DNA of 64,000 nt from Hyphomonadaceae bacterium (lineage in GTDB: Bacteria; Pseudomonadota; Alphaproteobacteria; Caulobacterales; Hyphomonadaceae), in assembly GCA_947474455.1 (NCBI GenBank), contig CANJIL010000003.1, positions 84,121 through 148,120 on the forward strand, given 5' to 3'. Shown piece by piece: positions 9,136 to 17,327 of the stretch. The translations under genes and the position numbers were made by a program. The notes below the pieces were generated by a model. It was not told the DNA's origin and searched no databases. It saw only the letters and a list, made by a program, of their open reading frames with translations. Numbering within the stretch: the stretch's first letter is position 1; every line of letters starts with the position of its first letter.

Positions 9136-10793
9136 ATGCGCAACGGTCTTGTGACAGTTTTCGGGCTTCTGGCGTTGGCCAGCTGCGCCACCGCGACCGA
9201 GAAGCCGGCGCCTGGCGCAGCAAGCTCGAGCAGCGCACCGGTCCAGATGCACATCCTCGCCATCAACGATTTCCACGGCAATCTCGAACCGCCCTCAGGC
9301 GGCGCGAGGTCTTTCAACCCGGCCGAGCAGGCAAGAATACCCGCCGGCGGCGCGCCGCGTCTTGCAGCCGCCGTCGCACAGCTCGCCGCGCGTGATCCCA
9401 AGAACACCATCATGGTCGCCGCCGGCGATCTCATCGGGGCATCGCCGCTTCTCTCCAGCCTCTTCCATGACGAGCCGACAATCGAGTCGATGACCAAGAT
9501 GGGCCTCGCCCTCACCTCGGTCGGCAATCATGAATTCGATGAAGGCTGGCAGGAGCTTCGCCGCATGCAGGACGGCGGTTGCCATCCCGTCGATGGCTGC
9601 AAGGGTCCCGCGCCATTCAAGGGCGCAGGCTTCCGGTATCTCGCGGCCTCTACCTATCTGGACAACGGCCAGACCCTTTTTCCGCCCTACGCCGTTCGCG
9701 AATTTGGCGGTGTGAAGGTAGGTTTCATCGGCCTCACGCTGGAAGGCACGCCCGACGTCATCACACCGGCTGCCCGCGCCGGGATCAGCTTCAAGGACGA
9801 AGCAGAAACGGTGAATGCGCTTGTACCGAAACTGAAATCACAGGGCATCGAGGCCATCGTCGTGCTGATCCACGAGGGGGGCTATACCAGCGGCGCGCTC
9901 GATGACTGCCACGGCCTTTCCGGCGCAATCGCCGAGATCGTTCCGAAGTTCGACAAGGCGGTCGACCTCGTCGTCACGGGCCACACCAACGGCATCTACA
10001 TCTGCACCATCGACGGGAGGCTCGTGACCAGCGCGGGGTCCTATGGCACCCGCGTCACTGACATTTCGATCCGACGAGCGGCGACGTCATCGGCTCGAAA
10101 GCCCGCGACGTTCTCATCGCACAAAAAGCTTTCCCGGAAGACCCAGCGCAGCTCGAGCTGATCAGCGCCTACAAGAAGCAGGCCGAGCCGCTGATGAACC
10201 GACATGTCGGCAAGATCAATGCAGGCATTGTCCGCGCGTCGAACGGCAACGGCGAAAGCGCGCTGGGCGACATCATAGCTGATGCGATACTGGAGACCGC
10301 ACGCAAGCAGGCAGGCAAGGTCGACATCGGCTTCATGAACCCAGGAGGAATCCGCGCCGACCTCGCATTCAAGAATGGCGACGTCAGCTATGGCGATATC
10401 TTCGCCGTCCAGCCCTTCGGCAACGAGCTTGTCGTGCTCACGCTGAAGGGCTCGGAGATTTTCGATGTCCTGAAACAGCAGTACCAGCCAAGCGGGAACA
10501 ATATTCTGCAGGTGTCAGACGGCTTCAGCTTCACCTGGCGCCAACCCGCCGGACAGCCGATCGAGATCGTGCCTGGCTCGGTGAAACTCAACGGCCAGCT
10601 GCTGGGGCCCGACCAGTCCTATCGCGTCGTCACCAACAACTTCCTCGTCGGCGGTGGCGACGGTTTCGTCGGCTTCAAGACGGGAACGGAACGTGTGACG
10701 GTCGGCAACGACGCCGACGCGCTGGAAGTCTACATGAAGGCCCACTCGCCGATCGAGGGCGCGATCAAGGGCAGGATAACCCGGATCGATTGA
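9136..10793 (+). pseudogene. Lipoprotein 5'-nucleotidase/UshA-type phosphoesterase, frameshifted
   Basis: The first part (9136 to about 10068) encodes a lipoprotein signal (L-A-S-C) and the metallophosphoesterase domain: N-D-F-H-G-N, A-G-D-L-I-G-A-S, G-N-H-E-F-D-E-G and G-H-T-N-G. It then runs into a 3' tail unlike the family. From about 10071 a different frame continues with P-T-S-G-D-V-I-G-S-K-A and the 5'-nucleotidase C-terminal domain (F-M-N-P-G-G-I-R-A-D, Y-G-D-I-F-A-V-Q-P-F) to 10793. One small indel near 10068-10072 separates two otherwise complete domains. The intact protein would hydrolyse nucleotides in the periplasm. It is either a recent lesion or a sequencing error. Confidence 0.88.
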
Positions 10794-10814
10794 CGCTCGC
10801 GGCGCAGTCGGCCC

Positions 10815-11015
10815 TCAGCCGCCCTTATGCTCGGAATAGCGTGCAATCCGGCTTTCCAGTTCGGCAAGGCGGTTGCGCCAGATCACCAGCTCCCGGGCGG
10901 TCAACCCGCCGTTCGCGGGCGACACCGGCTCCAGCGTAGCCAACTCGGCGGCGATGCGCTCGCGGCGCTCGCGGAGCAGCTTCAGGGTCATCGCGCGCGT
11001 GTCGTGTTCGTGCAT
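10815..11015 (-). CDS. Small hypothetical protein, charged coiled-coil
   Basis: A 66-residue reading frame starts at an internal ATG (M-H-E-H-D-T-R). It is rich in Arg, Glu and Leu with heptad-like spacing (L-L-R-E-R-R-E-R-I-A-A-E-L), so it is probably helical. An in-frame upstream start at 11063 would add 16 residues of low similarity to any signal. No strong ribosome site is seen. It is convergent with the nucleotidase gene, 21 bases away. The coding call rests on codon composition and the regular helix pattern only; the family is not recognised. Confidence 0.45.
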   Translation of the reverse strand: MHEHDTRAMTLKLLRERRERIAAELATLEPVSPANGGLTARELVIWRNRLAELESRIARYSEHKGG

Positions 11016-11153
11016 GCCGACAATGTAGGAAGCACGCCGGTAATGACGAGTCGACTCGCGCACAGGGAGAAATTTAGCAGCTGCTGAATGGCAGACTGCG
11101 CTGACGCCTGTCAGATCGCGCGGATTCCGGCAGGAATCCGGCCGCCCGGACCG

Positions 11154-12212
11154 TCAGCTCCGCCACACCATCCAACGCCCGTGCGGATCGACATCCGCCA
11201 GGGTGACCTCGCTCCTCCGGCCATTCTCCCAGCTGACCAAGTCCAGCACATAGCTGGCCGAAGCCCGTTGCTCGCCAAGAATGCTTTCCGGCTCAAAACG
11301 CACCCATGCGAGCCGCCGCCCTCCCGAGGTCCGGCCCCCGGCGTCCTCTATGACGTCACGGATAGCAAGCCGCACAGAAAGCGGCGGATACTGGTAGAAG
11401 ACCGAGTGATAAATGACCGTCGTTCCCGCTGGCAGGCCGCGGGCAAGCCTACGGCCAACCCATTCGCCGGCATCAGCCTTTTCCGGCTTCACGCCTGTTT
11501 CCCGCGCCAGATCCAGCGCCGCGTTCAGTCGATCCAGTCTGCCCGTCTGGTCCGCCCAGATGTAGGCCCGCAGCCTCAGCCGGTCCTCGGCGCTGGCCGG
11601 ATCCAGCGGGTTCTGGTCGCAGGCCCCTCGCGAGGCGATCGCGAGGGTGCGCCACTCAGGCACAGCCCCCTCGACGCGGGTTGGAATTTTCGGGCCCTGC
11701 AGCCCCGCCCGCCCCCACGGCGGATGCGCGAACGCAAACCTGTCCCAGTTGAGATTGAGACCTGCGCTCGCCCCTAGCTCCAGCATGTGGAAGGGCTGCG
11801 GTGAACGTGCAGCCAGCCACAGGAAACCGCACGCCAGCGCCGTCGCCCGCGCCGTCTCGTTCGTCTGCGGCGGCGACTTCAGGAAGTCGCGGACATGCGC
11901 CTCCTCCCGCTCGAGAAAAGCGCGGGCAATCGGCCAGACCCTATCCATCGACCAATCGGGCTCCGCCGCCGGGTATTCCGCCGCCAATGCGGGATCGCGC
12001 CCCGTCAGCGCCGCGGCATGCAGCGCCCCCGCCAGCCGGAGTGAGACAGCATCAGCCCGCGGATGCCCCAGCCACCCGTCGGTTAGCTTCGCGACAATGC
12101 CCCCCGCCTCAATGTCGGCCGCACAGCGCGCCAGCAACTGCTCGGTAAAAGGCGATTCAAACTCCCCACAGAACCGCGACTGAATCCGGAACTCTTCGAG
12201 GACGCTGACCAC
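11154..12212 (-). CDS. DUF2332 family protein
   Basis: This is a soluble protein of about 352 residues matching DUF2332. The family has an N-terminal helical part followed by a methyltransferase-like core: here H-M-L-E-L-G-A-S-A-G-L-N-L-N-W-D near residue 145, which resembles a SAM-binding glycine loop. Y-H-S-V-F-Y-Q-Y and a C-terminal D-P-H-G-R-W-M-V-W are also present. Substrate and role are unknown. The GTG at 12212 is chosen because GGGAG lies 5-6 bases upstream; GTG at 12218 and TTG at 12224 are alternatives. It sits downstream of the endonuclease V remnant in the same orientation. Confidence 0.85.
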   Translation of the reverse strand: MVSVLEEFRIQSRFCGEFESPFTEQLLARCAADIEAGGIVAKLTDGWLGHPRADAVSLRLAGALHAAALTGRDPALAAEYPAAEPDWSMDRVWPIARAFLEREEAHVRDFLKSPPQTNETARATALACGFLWLAARSPQPFHMLELGASAGLNLNWDRFAFAHPPWGRAGLQGPKIPTRVEGAVPEWRTLAIASRGACDQNPLDPASAEDRLRLRAYIWADQTGRLDRLNAALDLARETGVKPEKADAGEWVGRRLARGLPAGTTVIYHSVFYQYPPLSVRLAIRDVIEDAGGRTSGGRRLAWVRFEPESILGEQRASASYVLDLVSWENGRRSEVTLADVDPHGRWMVWRS

Positions 12213-12260
12213 CGTCACTCCCAAACGTCATGACTGCCCGACAGATCGCAGGCGAGCAGG

Positions 12261-12577
12261 CTAGGCTTTCAGCACCGGTCGCGCCAGCCTGTCCGCAAGT
12301 GCAATCAGCATGGGAATGCGGTGCTCGCCATGAATCCGGCGGACATGCGCCGCCGCCTCGTCTGCTTCGATGCCGGCGGCGGCGCATTGAGCTTCTTCAA
12401 CGCACCCAGCAACAGAGGCAACTCACGACGATAGAACTCGCCAGATGCATACGCCTTCTGCGGACCACGCCGCAGCACGATTTCGTCCAGCGGTCTTGCA
12501 TCTCGCCAACCCTGCGCCGTCACACATGCAACAGCTGACGCCATGTCGCTGTAGGCGGCGTCGAGCACGGCGATCAC
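12261..12577 (-). pseudogene. nfi: Endonuclease V remnant with internal deletion
   Basis: The N-terminal part, from a GTG 4 bases after the RidA stop codon, reads as the start of endonuclease V: V-L-D-A-A-Y then S-G-E-F-Y-R-R-E-L-P-L-L-L. At about 12385 the frame changes and joins directly to a typical C-terminus, A-G-I-E-A-D-E-A-A-A-H-V-R-R-I followed by P-M-L-I-A-L-A-D-R-L-A-R. The middle of the protein, including the V-D-G catalytic aspartate segment, is missing: roughly 100 residues remain of about 185. The joint lies in a GCCGCCGCCGG repeat, which suggests a deletion between short repeats. It would not cut deaminated DNA. Confidence 0.7.
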
Positions 12578-12581
12578 AGCG

Positions 12582-12974
12582 TCAGCCGCGCGATATAACC
12601 GCGTCGGCCTCAACCTCGACCAGCCAGCCGGGATTAATCAGCCCGCTCGTGCCGAGGAAGGAGGTCGCGGGTTCGATGTCCTTGAACACCTCGCCATGCG
12701 CCTCGCCCGCCTCTTTCCAGCGCGACATGTCGGTGAGGAAGACCCGCGTACGCACGACATGCTTGATGTCGGCGCCGGCCTGCGTCAGAGCACCCTCGAT
12801 GATGGCGAGGCAGCGCTTGGTCTGCGCCTTTACATCGCCCGGCGCTGCTACGCTGCCGTCCGCTGCGATCGGCGCGCAGCCGGACACGAACACCATGTCG
12901 CCAACGCGAACCGCGCGCGAGAAACCCAGCCCCAGCTTCGATCCGCTGGGGACCTTCATCACATCGCCAGACAT
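12582..12974 (-). CDS. RidA/YjgF/Rid family protein
   Basis: This 130-residue protein has the Rid family fold and motifs: G-D-M-V-F-V-S-G near residue 28, D-V-K-A-Q-T-K-R-C-L near 50, and V-V-R-T-R-V-F-L-T-D-M-S near 78. The Arg in the last motif corresponds to the substrate-carboxylate-binding Arg of active RidA, so deamination of reactive enamine/imine intermediates is plausible. Paralogs with other roles exist. The gene is followed after 4 bases by the broken endonuclease V gene and preceded by a DUF1330 gene in the same direction, which suggests one operon. Confidence 0.85.
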   Translation of the reverse strand: MSGDVMKVPSGSKLGLGFSRAVRVGDMVFVSGCAPIAADGSVAAPGDVKAQTKRCLAIIEGALTQAGADIKHVVRTRVFLTDMSRWKEAGEAHGEVFKDIEPATSFLGTSGLINPGWLVEVEADAVISRG

Positions 12975-13000
12975 GCAGACCTACTCCAATCGTGCGCCCG

Positions 13001-13297
13001 TCAGGGCGCGTCATAACCTTCGACAAAAACGATGTTCGACATTGTGCAATCGATGCGCATCTGCAGCAACGGCGCATATTCGGGACTGTCGTAGAAGCGC
13101 CTCAGATCGGCCATCGACGGAAACTCCACCACGACCAGGAAAGAGATAGGCAGTTGTCCCTCGACCGGCATTACTGCGCCGCCGCGAACGATATACTTTC
13201 CGCCAAACGCCTCGATGAGGGGGGCGACCTTCTGGCCGTAGATTTCGTAGGCCGCGCGATCGCGGATCACGATATTCCCGACCAGATAGCCCTTCAC
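13001..13297 (-). CDS. DUF1330 domain-containing protein
   Basis: This 98-residue protein matches DUF1330, a small dimeric ferredoxin-like alpha/beta fold related to antibiotic-biosynthesis monooxygenases. The typical start M-K-G-Y-L-V-G-N-I-V-I, the central F-G-G-K-Y-I-V-R-G-G, and F-P-S-M-A-D-L-R-R-F-Y-D-S-P-E-Y-A-P-L are all present. No enzymatic activity is established for most members. It lies between the thiolase and RidA genes on the same strand with short gaps, so cotranscription with the small-molecule metabolism genes is likely. Confidence 0.88.
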   Translation of the reverse strand: MKGYLVGNIVIRDRAAYEIYGQKVAPLIEAFGGKYIVRGGAVMPVEGQLPISFLVVVEFPSMADLRRFYDSPEYAPLLQMRIDCTMSNIVFVEGYDAP

Positions 13298-13324
13298 CTG
13301 CTCACCCCTGCGTAGGGCCGACGA

Positions 13325-14506
13325 TCAGACCCGTTCGATTGCCATGGCGATGCCTTCGCCGCCGCCGATGCAGAGCGCTGCGACGCCGCGCTTGGCGCCC
13401 TTTTGCTCCATGGCATTGATCAGCGTCACCACAACACGCGCACCCGAAGCGCCGATCGGGTGGCCCAGCGCGCACGCGCCGCCATTGACGTTGACCTTGT
13501 CGTGGCTGACGCCGAGTTCCTTCATCGCAATCATCGGCACGACCGCGAACGCCTCGTTGATTTCCCACAGGTCGACGTCGGAAGCTTTCCAGCCCGCTTT
13601 CTCCAGCGCTTTCTTCATCGCCGGCACGGGAGCCGTGGTAAAGTATGCTGGCTCATGGCTGTGCGCGGCGGTCGCGACTATCTTCGCCAGCGGCCTGAGC
13701 CCGCGCTTCTTGGCTTCCGATTCACGCATCAGTACCAGTGCAGCCGCGCCATCCGAAATGCCCGAGGCGTTGGCCGCCGTTACCGTGCCATCCTTCGAGA
13801 AGGCTGGGCGCAGCGTCGGGATTTTATCAGGCATAGCCGTGCGCGGAAGCTCATCCGTGTCGATCGTCACGTCGCCCTTTTTGCCCTTCACCGTCACAGC
13901 CGAAATCTCGCGCTTGAAGCGGCCTTCCTTCGTCGCGGACTGCGCGCGGCTCAGCGTCTCGAGCGCGTAGGCGTCCTGCTGCTCGCGAGTGAACTGGTAT
14001 TCTTTCGCGATCATGTCGGCGTAGTTGCCCATCGCGCCGCCGCCATAGGCGTCTTCAAGGCCGTCCGTCGCCATGTGATCCTTGAGCGACGCTGCGCCAT
14101 ACTTGTGGCCCTTGCGCAGGTCGACCAGGTGCGGCGCGTTGGTCATGCTTTCCATCCCGCCCGCAACGACGACCTTGGCCTCGCCTGCAAGAATGGCGTT
14201 CCGGCCCATCACGGCTGCCTGCATGCCCGACCCGCACATCTTGTTGATAGTGGTGGCTTCCGAACTCTTCGGCAGGCCCGACTTAATGCCCGCCTGCCGC
14301 GCCGGGGCCTGACCCTGACCAGCCGGCAGGCAGTTGCCCATGTAGACGAGTTCCACGTCCTCGCCCTTGATTCCAGCTTCCGCCATGGCGCCCTTGATGG
14401 CGTGTGCGCCCAGCTCGTTGGCTGAAAAGCCCGCCAGCTCGCCCAGCATCGCGCCCATCGGCGTGCGCGCCATACCCACGATCACCACCGGATCCGAAGC
14501 GCTCAT
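13325..14506 (-). CDS. Acetyl-CoA acetyltransferase (thiolase)
   Basis: This 393-residue thiolase catalyses condensation or thiolysis of acyl-CoA. All three active-site elements are intact: the nucleophilic Cys in N-K-M-C-G-S-G (about residue 90), the His in G-H-P-I-G-A-S-G (about 349), and the second Cys in C-I-G-G-G-E-G (about 379). The start at 14506 (M-S-A-S-D-P) is chosen over an in-frame upstream codon because the thiolase fold begins at once (V-V-I-V-G-M-A-R-T-P). Length and motifs fit the biosynthetic acetoacetyl-CoA group, but no phaB or other pathway partner is in view. The DUF1330 and RidA genes follow. Confidence 0.92.
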   Translation of the reverse strand: MSASDPVVIVGMARTPMGAMLGELAGFSANELGAHAIKGAMAEAGIKGEDVELVYMGNCLPAGQGQAPARQAGIKSGLPKSSEATTINKMCGSGMQAAVMGRNAILAGEAKVVVAGGMESMTNAPHLVDLRKGHKYGAASLKDHMATDGLEDAYGGGAMGNYADMIAKEYQFTREQQDAYALETLSRAQSATKEGRFKREISAVTVKGKKGDVTIDTDELPRTAMPDKIPTLRPAFSKDGTVTAANASGISDGAAALVLMRESEAKKRGLRPLAKIVATAAHSHEPAYFTTAPVPAMKKALEKAGWKASDVDLWEINEAFAVVPMIAMKELGVSHDKVNVNGGACALGHPIGASGARVVVTLINAMEQKGAKRGVAALCIGGGEGIAMAIERV

Positions 14507-14628
14507 GGAGAAAACCTTTCCCAATCGAATGTGCGCCGCACAATCGTCCCCCACCCGTCAGGCGTCAAGGCGCGGAACGCCCCGGTCCGCCATTCGTTGG
14601 GTCGTAAGACGCTATTCGGGAGATAAGC

Positions 14629-15099
14629 ATGACTGCCATAGCAATCGACCACAACGCTTGGGTGATGGTGGGTGACGGAGAAAAGGCCTTGTTCTTCAGG
14701 AACGAGGGCGACGCGACGTACCCGAACCTCGAAGTTGTGAACGTTCTGAAACAGGATAACCCCCGAACCAGCGAACAGGGCACGGACCGTCCGGGCCGCG
14801 CTTTTTCGTCAATGGGCGCCAATCGCAGCGCCCTGCAGGAAACCGACTGGCACAAGCTGGAGAAGCACCGCTTCGCAAAGGAAATCGCAGACACGCTGTA
14901 CACCGCAGCGCACCGCGGCAAATATTCCAAGCTGGTGATCGCGGCGCCGCCCATGATCATGGGCGACCTTCGCAAGGCCTTCCACAAGGAAGTCTCCGAC
15001 AAAGTCGTGGCCGAGGTCTCCAAGGATCTCACCAACATGGCTCCCCACGAAATCGAGCGGATTCTCGTCGGCAACACTAACAACCGCACCGGGGCCTGA
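14629..15099 (+). CDS. Host attachment family protein
   Basis: This 156-residue protein matches the host-attachment (Host_attach) family, named after Agrobacterium and common in alphaproteobacteria. Visible signatures are the N-terminal W-V-M-V-G-D-G-E-K-A, the D-W-H-K-L-E-K-H-R-F-A-K-E-I-A helix, and L-V-I-A-A-P-P-M-I-M-G-D-L-R. These resemble the eRF1/baeRF-like fold of archaeo-eukaryotic release-factor relatives, so a role in ribosome or stress biology is as likely as attachment. It has no signal peptide and is cytosolic. The next gene starts 3 bases after its stop. Confidence 0.85.
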   Translation: MTAIAIDHNAWVMVGDGEKALFFRNEGDATYPNLEVVNVLKQDNPRTSEQGTDRPGRAFSSMGANRSALQETDWHKLEKHRFAKEIADTLYTAAHRGKYSKLVIAAPPMIMGDLRKAFHKEVSDKVVAEVSKDLTNMAPHEIERILVGNTNNRTGA

Positions 15100-15101
15100 T
15101 C

Positions 15102-15485
15102 ATGCCGCGACTGAACCAAGGTGAAGACGTTCGCCCGGTGGACATGGAAATTGGCGGACATGACGACACGCCCGGCATTTCCCAGGAACTCACAACTGAC
15201 GACGTCGATGACGTCGCCTTCGACGCTCATCTGAGCGTCGGCAAACGCCAGCGCCAGCTCATGGGGTTGCTGGAAGAAATGCGCACCCGTCGCTCCGGCG
15301 ACTATATGGGCGACATGGAGGAGATAGCCTCGCACATTCGCGACCGCCTCGCCTCGCTCGGCAGCCCGCAGGAAAGCCAGAGCGTGCTGGAATCGACTGG
15401 CATGTACCCAGATGATCGCAGCGACGATGACGATCGCGCCTATAACATCGCCTACGAAGAGCCGGAAGAATACAGCGGTCCGTAG
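15102..15485 (+). CDS. Hypothetical acidic protein, cotranscribed with host-attachment gene
   Basis: This 127-residue, strongly acidic, soluble protein has no signal peptide or membrane segment. An Asp-rich region (about residues 28-45) and an Asp/Glu-rich tail flank a predicted helical core (Q-R-Q-L-M-G-L-L-E-E-M-R). The gene begins 3 bases after the host-attachment stop codon, so translation is probably coupled and the two products may work together. The family is not recognised. Confidence 0.7.
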   Translation: MPRLNQGEDVRPVDMEIGGHDDTPGISQELTTDDVDDVAFDAHLSVGKRQRQLMGLLEEMRTRRSGDYMGDMEEIASHIRDRLASLGSPQESQSVLESTGMYPDDRSDDDDRAYNIAYEEPEEYSGP

Positions 15486-15728
15486 TCAGCCGCTCGGCCG
15501 CAACACAAGGCAGGTCGATGTGCCATGGATGCAGAATTTGCCATCGGGCCCCTTCGCCACGGCGTCCTATGGCATGATCTGGTTCCCGCGTGACACCAGC
15601 CTCCCTAACACTTGGAGACGCCAGAGTTCGGCATGATCGCTCGCGTCATGTTCAGCTTGGCTTCAAGCGTGGTGTAGCCGGCGCCAGGCTCCAACGCCGT
15701 CATAGTCGCGCATCCGAAGGCCGAGTCG

Positions 15729-16029
15729 ATGATGCGCGCCGTCCATCGACCATGCACTCTGCCAGGTGGATTGGGGCCTGCCCAGTTCGGCCTTCTCGCC
15801 GACATCGCATCTGTTCCCGACGACACATTCGGCACGCTGGCGTCGGATCTCAGTCTCGATCTGCTCCACCTTCACCCCTAATCTGCAAGCGCTAGGGAAA
15901 GCCGGTCTCGTCGAGATCGCTGTTTTGGAAGACGACTTAGGCAAGCGCTCCCTTTGGCTCACTGAAACTGGCGCGCGACGGCTTGAAAACGCTACGCCCG
16001 CGCGGGCGAAAGCTCATAAGAAAATCTGA
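15729..16029 (+). pseudogene. MarR-type transcriptional regulator, frameshifted remnant
   Basis: From an ATG with GAAGG upstream, one frame reads A-Q-F-G-L-L-A-D-I-A and T-F-G-T-L-A-S-D-L-S-L-D, the MarR helix-turn-helix entry, and then hits a TAA near 15890. The next frame continues T-P-N-L-Q-A-L-G-K-A-G-L-V-E and the wing L-T-E-T-G-A-R-R-L-E-N to 16029. The two join by one indel near 15862. The N-terminal dimerisation helix looks shortened as well: about 95 residues are recognisable against 140-150 for the family. It is most likely a decayed regulator. Confidence 0.62.
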
Positions 16030-16082
16030 CGCATGGCTCAGCGCCAGCTCCCAGTCCGCGTAAGAAAAGCGGAGAAGGCGCT

Positions 16083-16278
16083 CTAGAAATCTTCCAGCGC
16101 GGGTCCGTCTTCGATCGGCTGGGCCGGAACGGACGGCGCCACGCCGTCGCCCGGCGCGGGGCCAAACGTCATGGTTTCGAAGTTGGGCGCCGCGGGCGGT
16201 GCGACCGCATCATCCGCTGCCTCCGCTTCGCCAACAGGGGCGCCCGCAGCAGGCGGCGGGGCGGATCGTCCGGGCGCC
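16083..16278 (-). other. Possible out-of-frame C-terminal extension of the dodecin gene
   Basis: Directly after the dodecin stop, the neighbouring frame stays open for about 65 codons and ends in TAG at 16083. It reads as a Pro/Ala-rich, acidic tail (A-P-P-P-A-A-G-A-P-V-G-E-A-E-A-A-D-D, later P-I-E-D-G-P-A-L-E-D-F) with GC-rich third positions like real genes here. Loss of one A in the AAGAAAAAGAAG run at the end of dodecin would fuse the two. The tail has no convincing start codon of its own. It could be a slippage product, an old fusion split by an indel, or chance. Confidence 0.35.
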
Positions 16279-16524
16279 TTACCGCTTCTTTTTCTTCTTC
16301 TCCTTGGCCGCGCCGGCGCCAGCGTCCTCGACCTCGAAGGTGATCTGCAAGTTCACGCGGTACGAGATGATCTTGCCGTCCTCGATGACCGCCGACATGT
16401 TGTTGACGTTGGCCGAGCGCAGCCCCCGCACAGTTTTGGAAAACCGCGTCACCGCGCTCTGGATCGCATCCTCGAACGACTTCGACGACTCCGTCAAAAT
16501 CTGTTCCGACTTCATGACAGCCAT
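16279..16524 (-). CDS. Dodecin family flavin-binding protein
   Basis: This 81-residue dodecin-like protein is expected to form a small oligomeric shell that stores or buffers flavin in the cytosol. It shows the family pattern: S-S-K-S-F-E-D-A-I-Q-S-A-V, followed by the R-G-L-R-S-A-N-V-N-N turn and the last strand I-S-Y-R-V-N-L-Q-I-T-F-E-V. Family members normally end soon after this strand; here a Lys-rich tail (K-E-K-K-K-K-K-R) follows. That tail is encoded by an A-rich run next to an open Pro/Ala-rich frame. Confidence 0.85.
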   Translation of the reverse strand: MAVMKSEQILTESSKSFEDAIQSAVTRFSKTVRGLRSANVNNMSAVIEDGKIISYRVNLQITFEVEDAGAGAAKEKKKKKR

Positions 16525-16670
16525 GATTTCCTCCAGCTGAGCTTCCCTACGGGACAGCGTCTGCGCGAGTTATGCAATCATGATCGCGCAGTGCGCGAGT
16601 GAGGGATGCGGACAGTTGTCATAAAAAGTGGACAACAAGACGCGAACGTCGCCGCCGACAGCATCATCGG

Positions 16671-17304
16671 TTACTTCCATCGTGCATAGCGAGCATCGGG
16701 ACAGAGTCCGCCGCGTGGCGCGAACGCACAGTCAGCCAGACTTCCAGCCGGACACTTCGACGACACCTCATCCACAGGACGGCCCGCGATCGCCTCGATC
16801 GCGGCGCAAAGACTGATGTCCGCCGTAGGATACCGAGGTCCCATGGCTATCCTGCGTTCAGGCGTTTCTTCTACACTCTGCACGGCCTCGACCAGTATCG
16901 GAATGGCCATTGAAGCTTTTCCTCCCAGCGGGACAAGTGCAAGCGACGCCCAGGCGTTTGAAGGGTTCTGCCGAACGCGCGCGCCAAGAGCTTCGATTGC
17001 GTCCGCATCGATTGGTTGATCGCAGCAATCCCTGCGTGCCGTGGAAATTCGTCCAGGAGCCATCACTTCCTCTTCCGAGATTTCTCCAAGACCCATAGGT
17101 CTCATACTCAGAGGCCTTCGTGTCTCCTTTTTCGATATCTGTGATCACCTGCCTGAACTCGACCATGAGAGGGACGGTTGACGGCTGCCAGGTCTCGACC
17201 ACCCCGTCCACAACGTCAGTCGACGGCGTTCCATTTACCGTAATGCTTTGCGCACACGCAGAAACACACAGCTCGAAAACCGCCGCATATTTCCCAACGC
17301 TCAT
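16671..17304 (-). pseudogene. Hypothetical protein, apparently frameshifted
   Basis: The frame opening at 17304 has an excellent ribosome site (AGGGGGCA before the ATG) and codes sensibly for about 65 residues (T-W-Q-P-S-T-V-P-L-M-V-E-F then D-I-E-K-G-D-T-K-A-S-E-Y-E). Near 17100 coding quality moves to another frame, which reads G-L-G-E-I-S-E-E-E-V-M-A-P-G and then a helical region (W-A-S-L-A-L-V-P-L-G-G-K-A-S-M-A-I-P-I-L) to 16671. A single indel near 17100 would give one protein of about 210 residues. The family is not recognised, and two separate small genes are possible. Confidence 0.45.
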
Positions 17305-17327
17305 TGCCCCCCTGCAACCTGCAGAGG

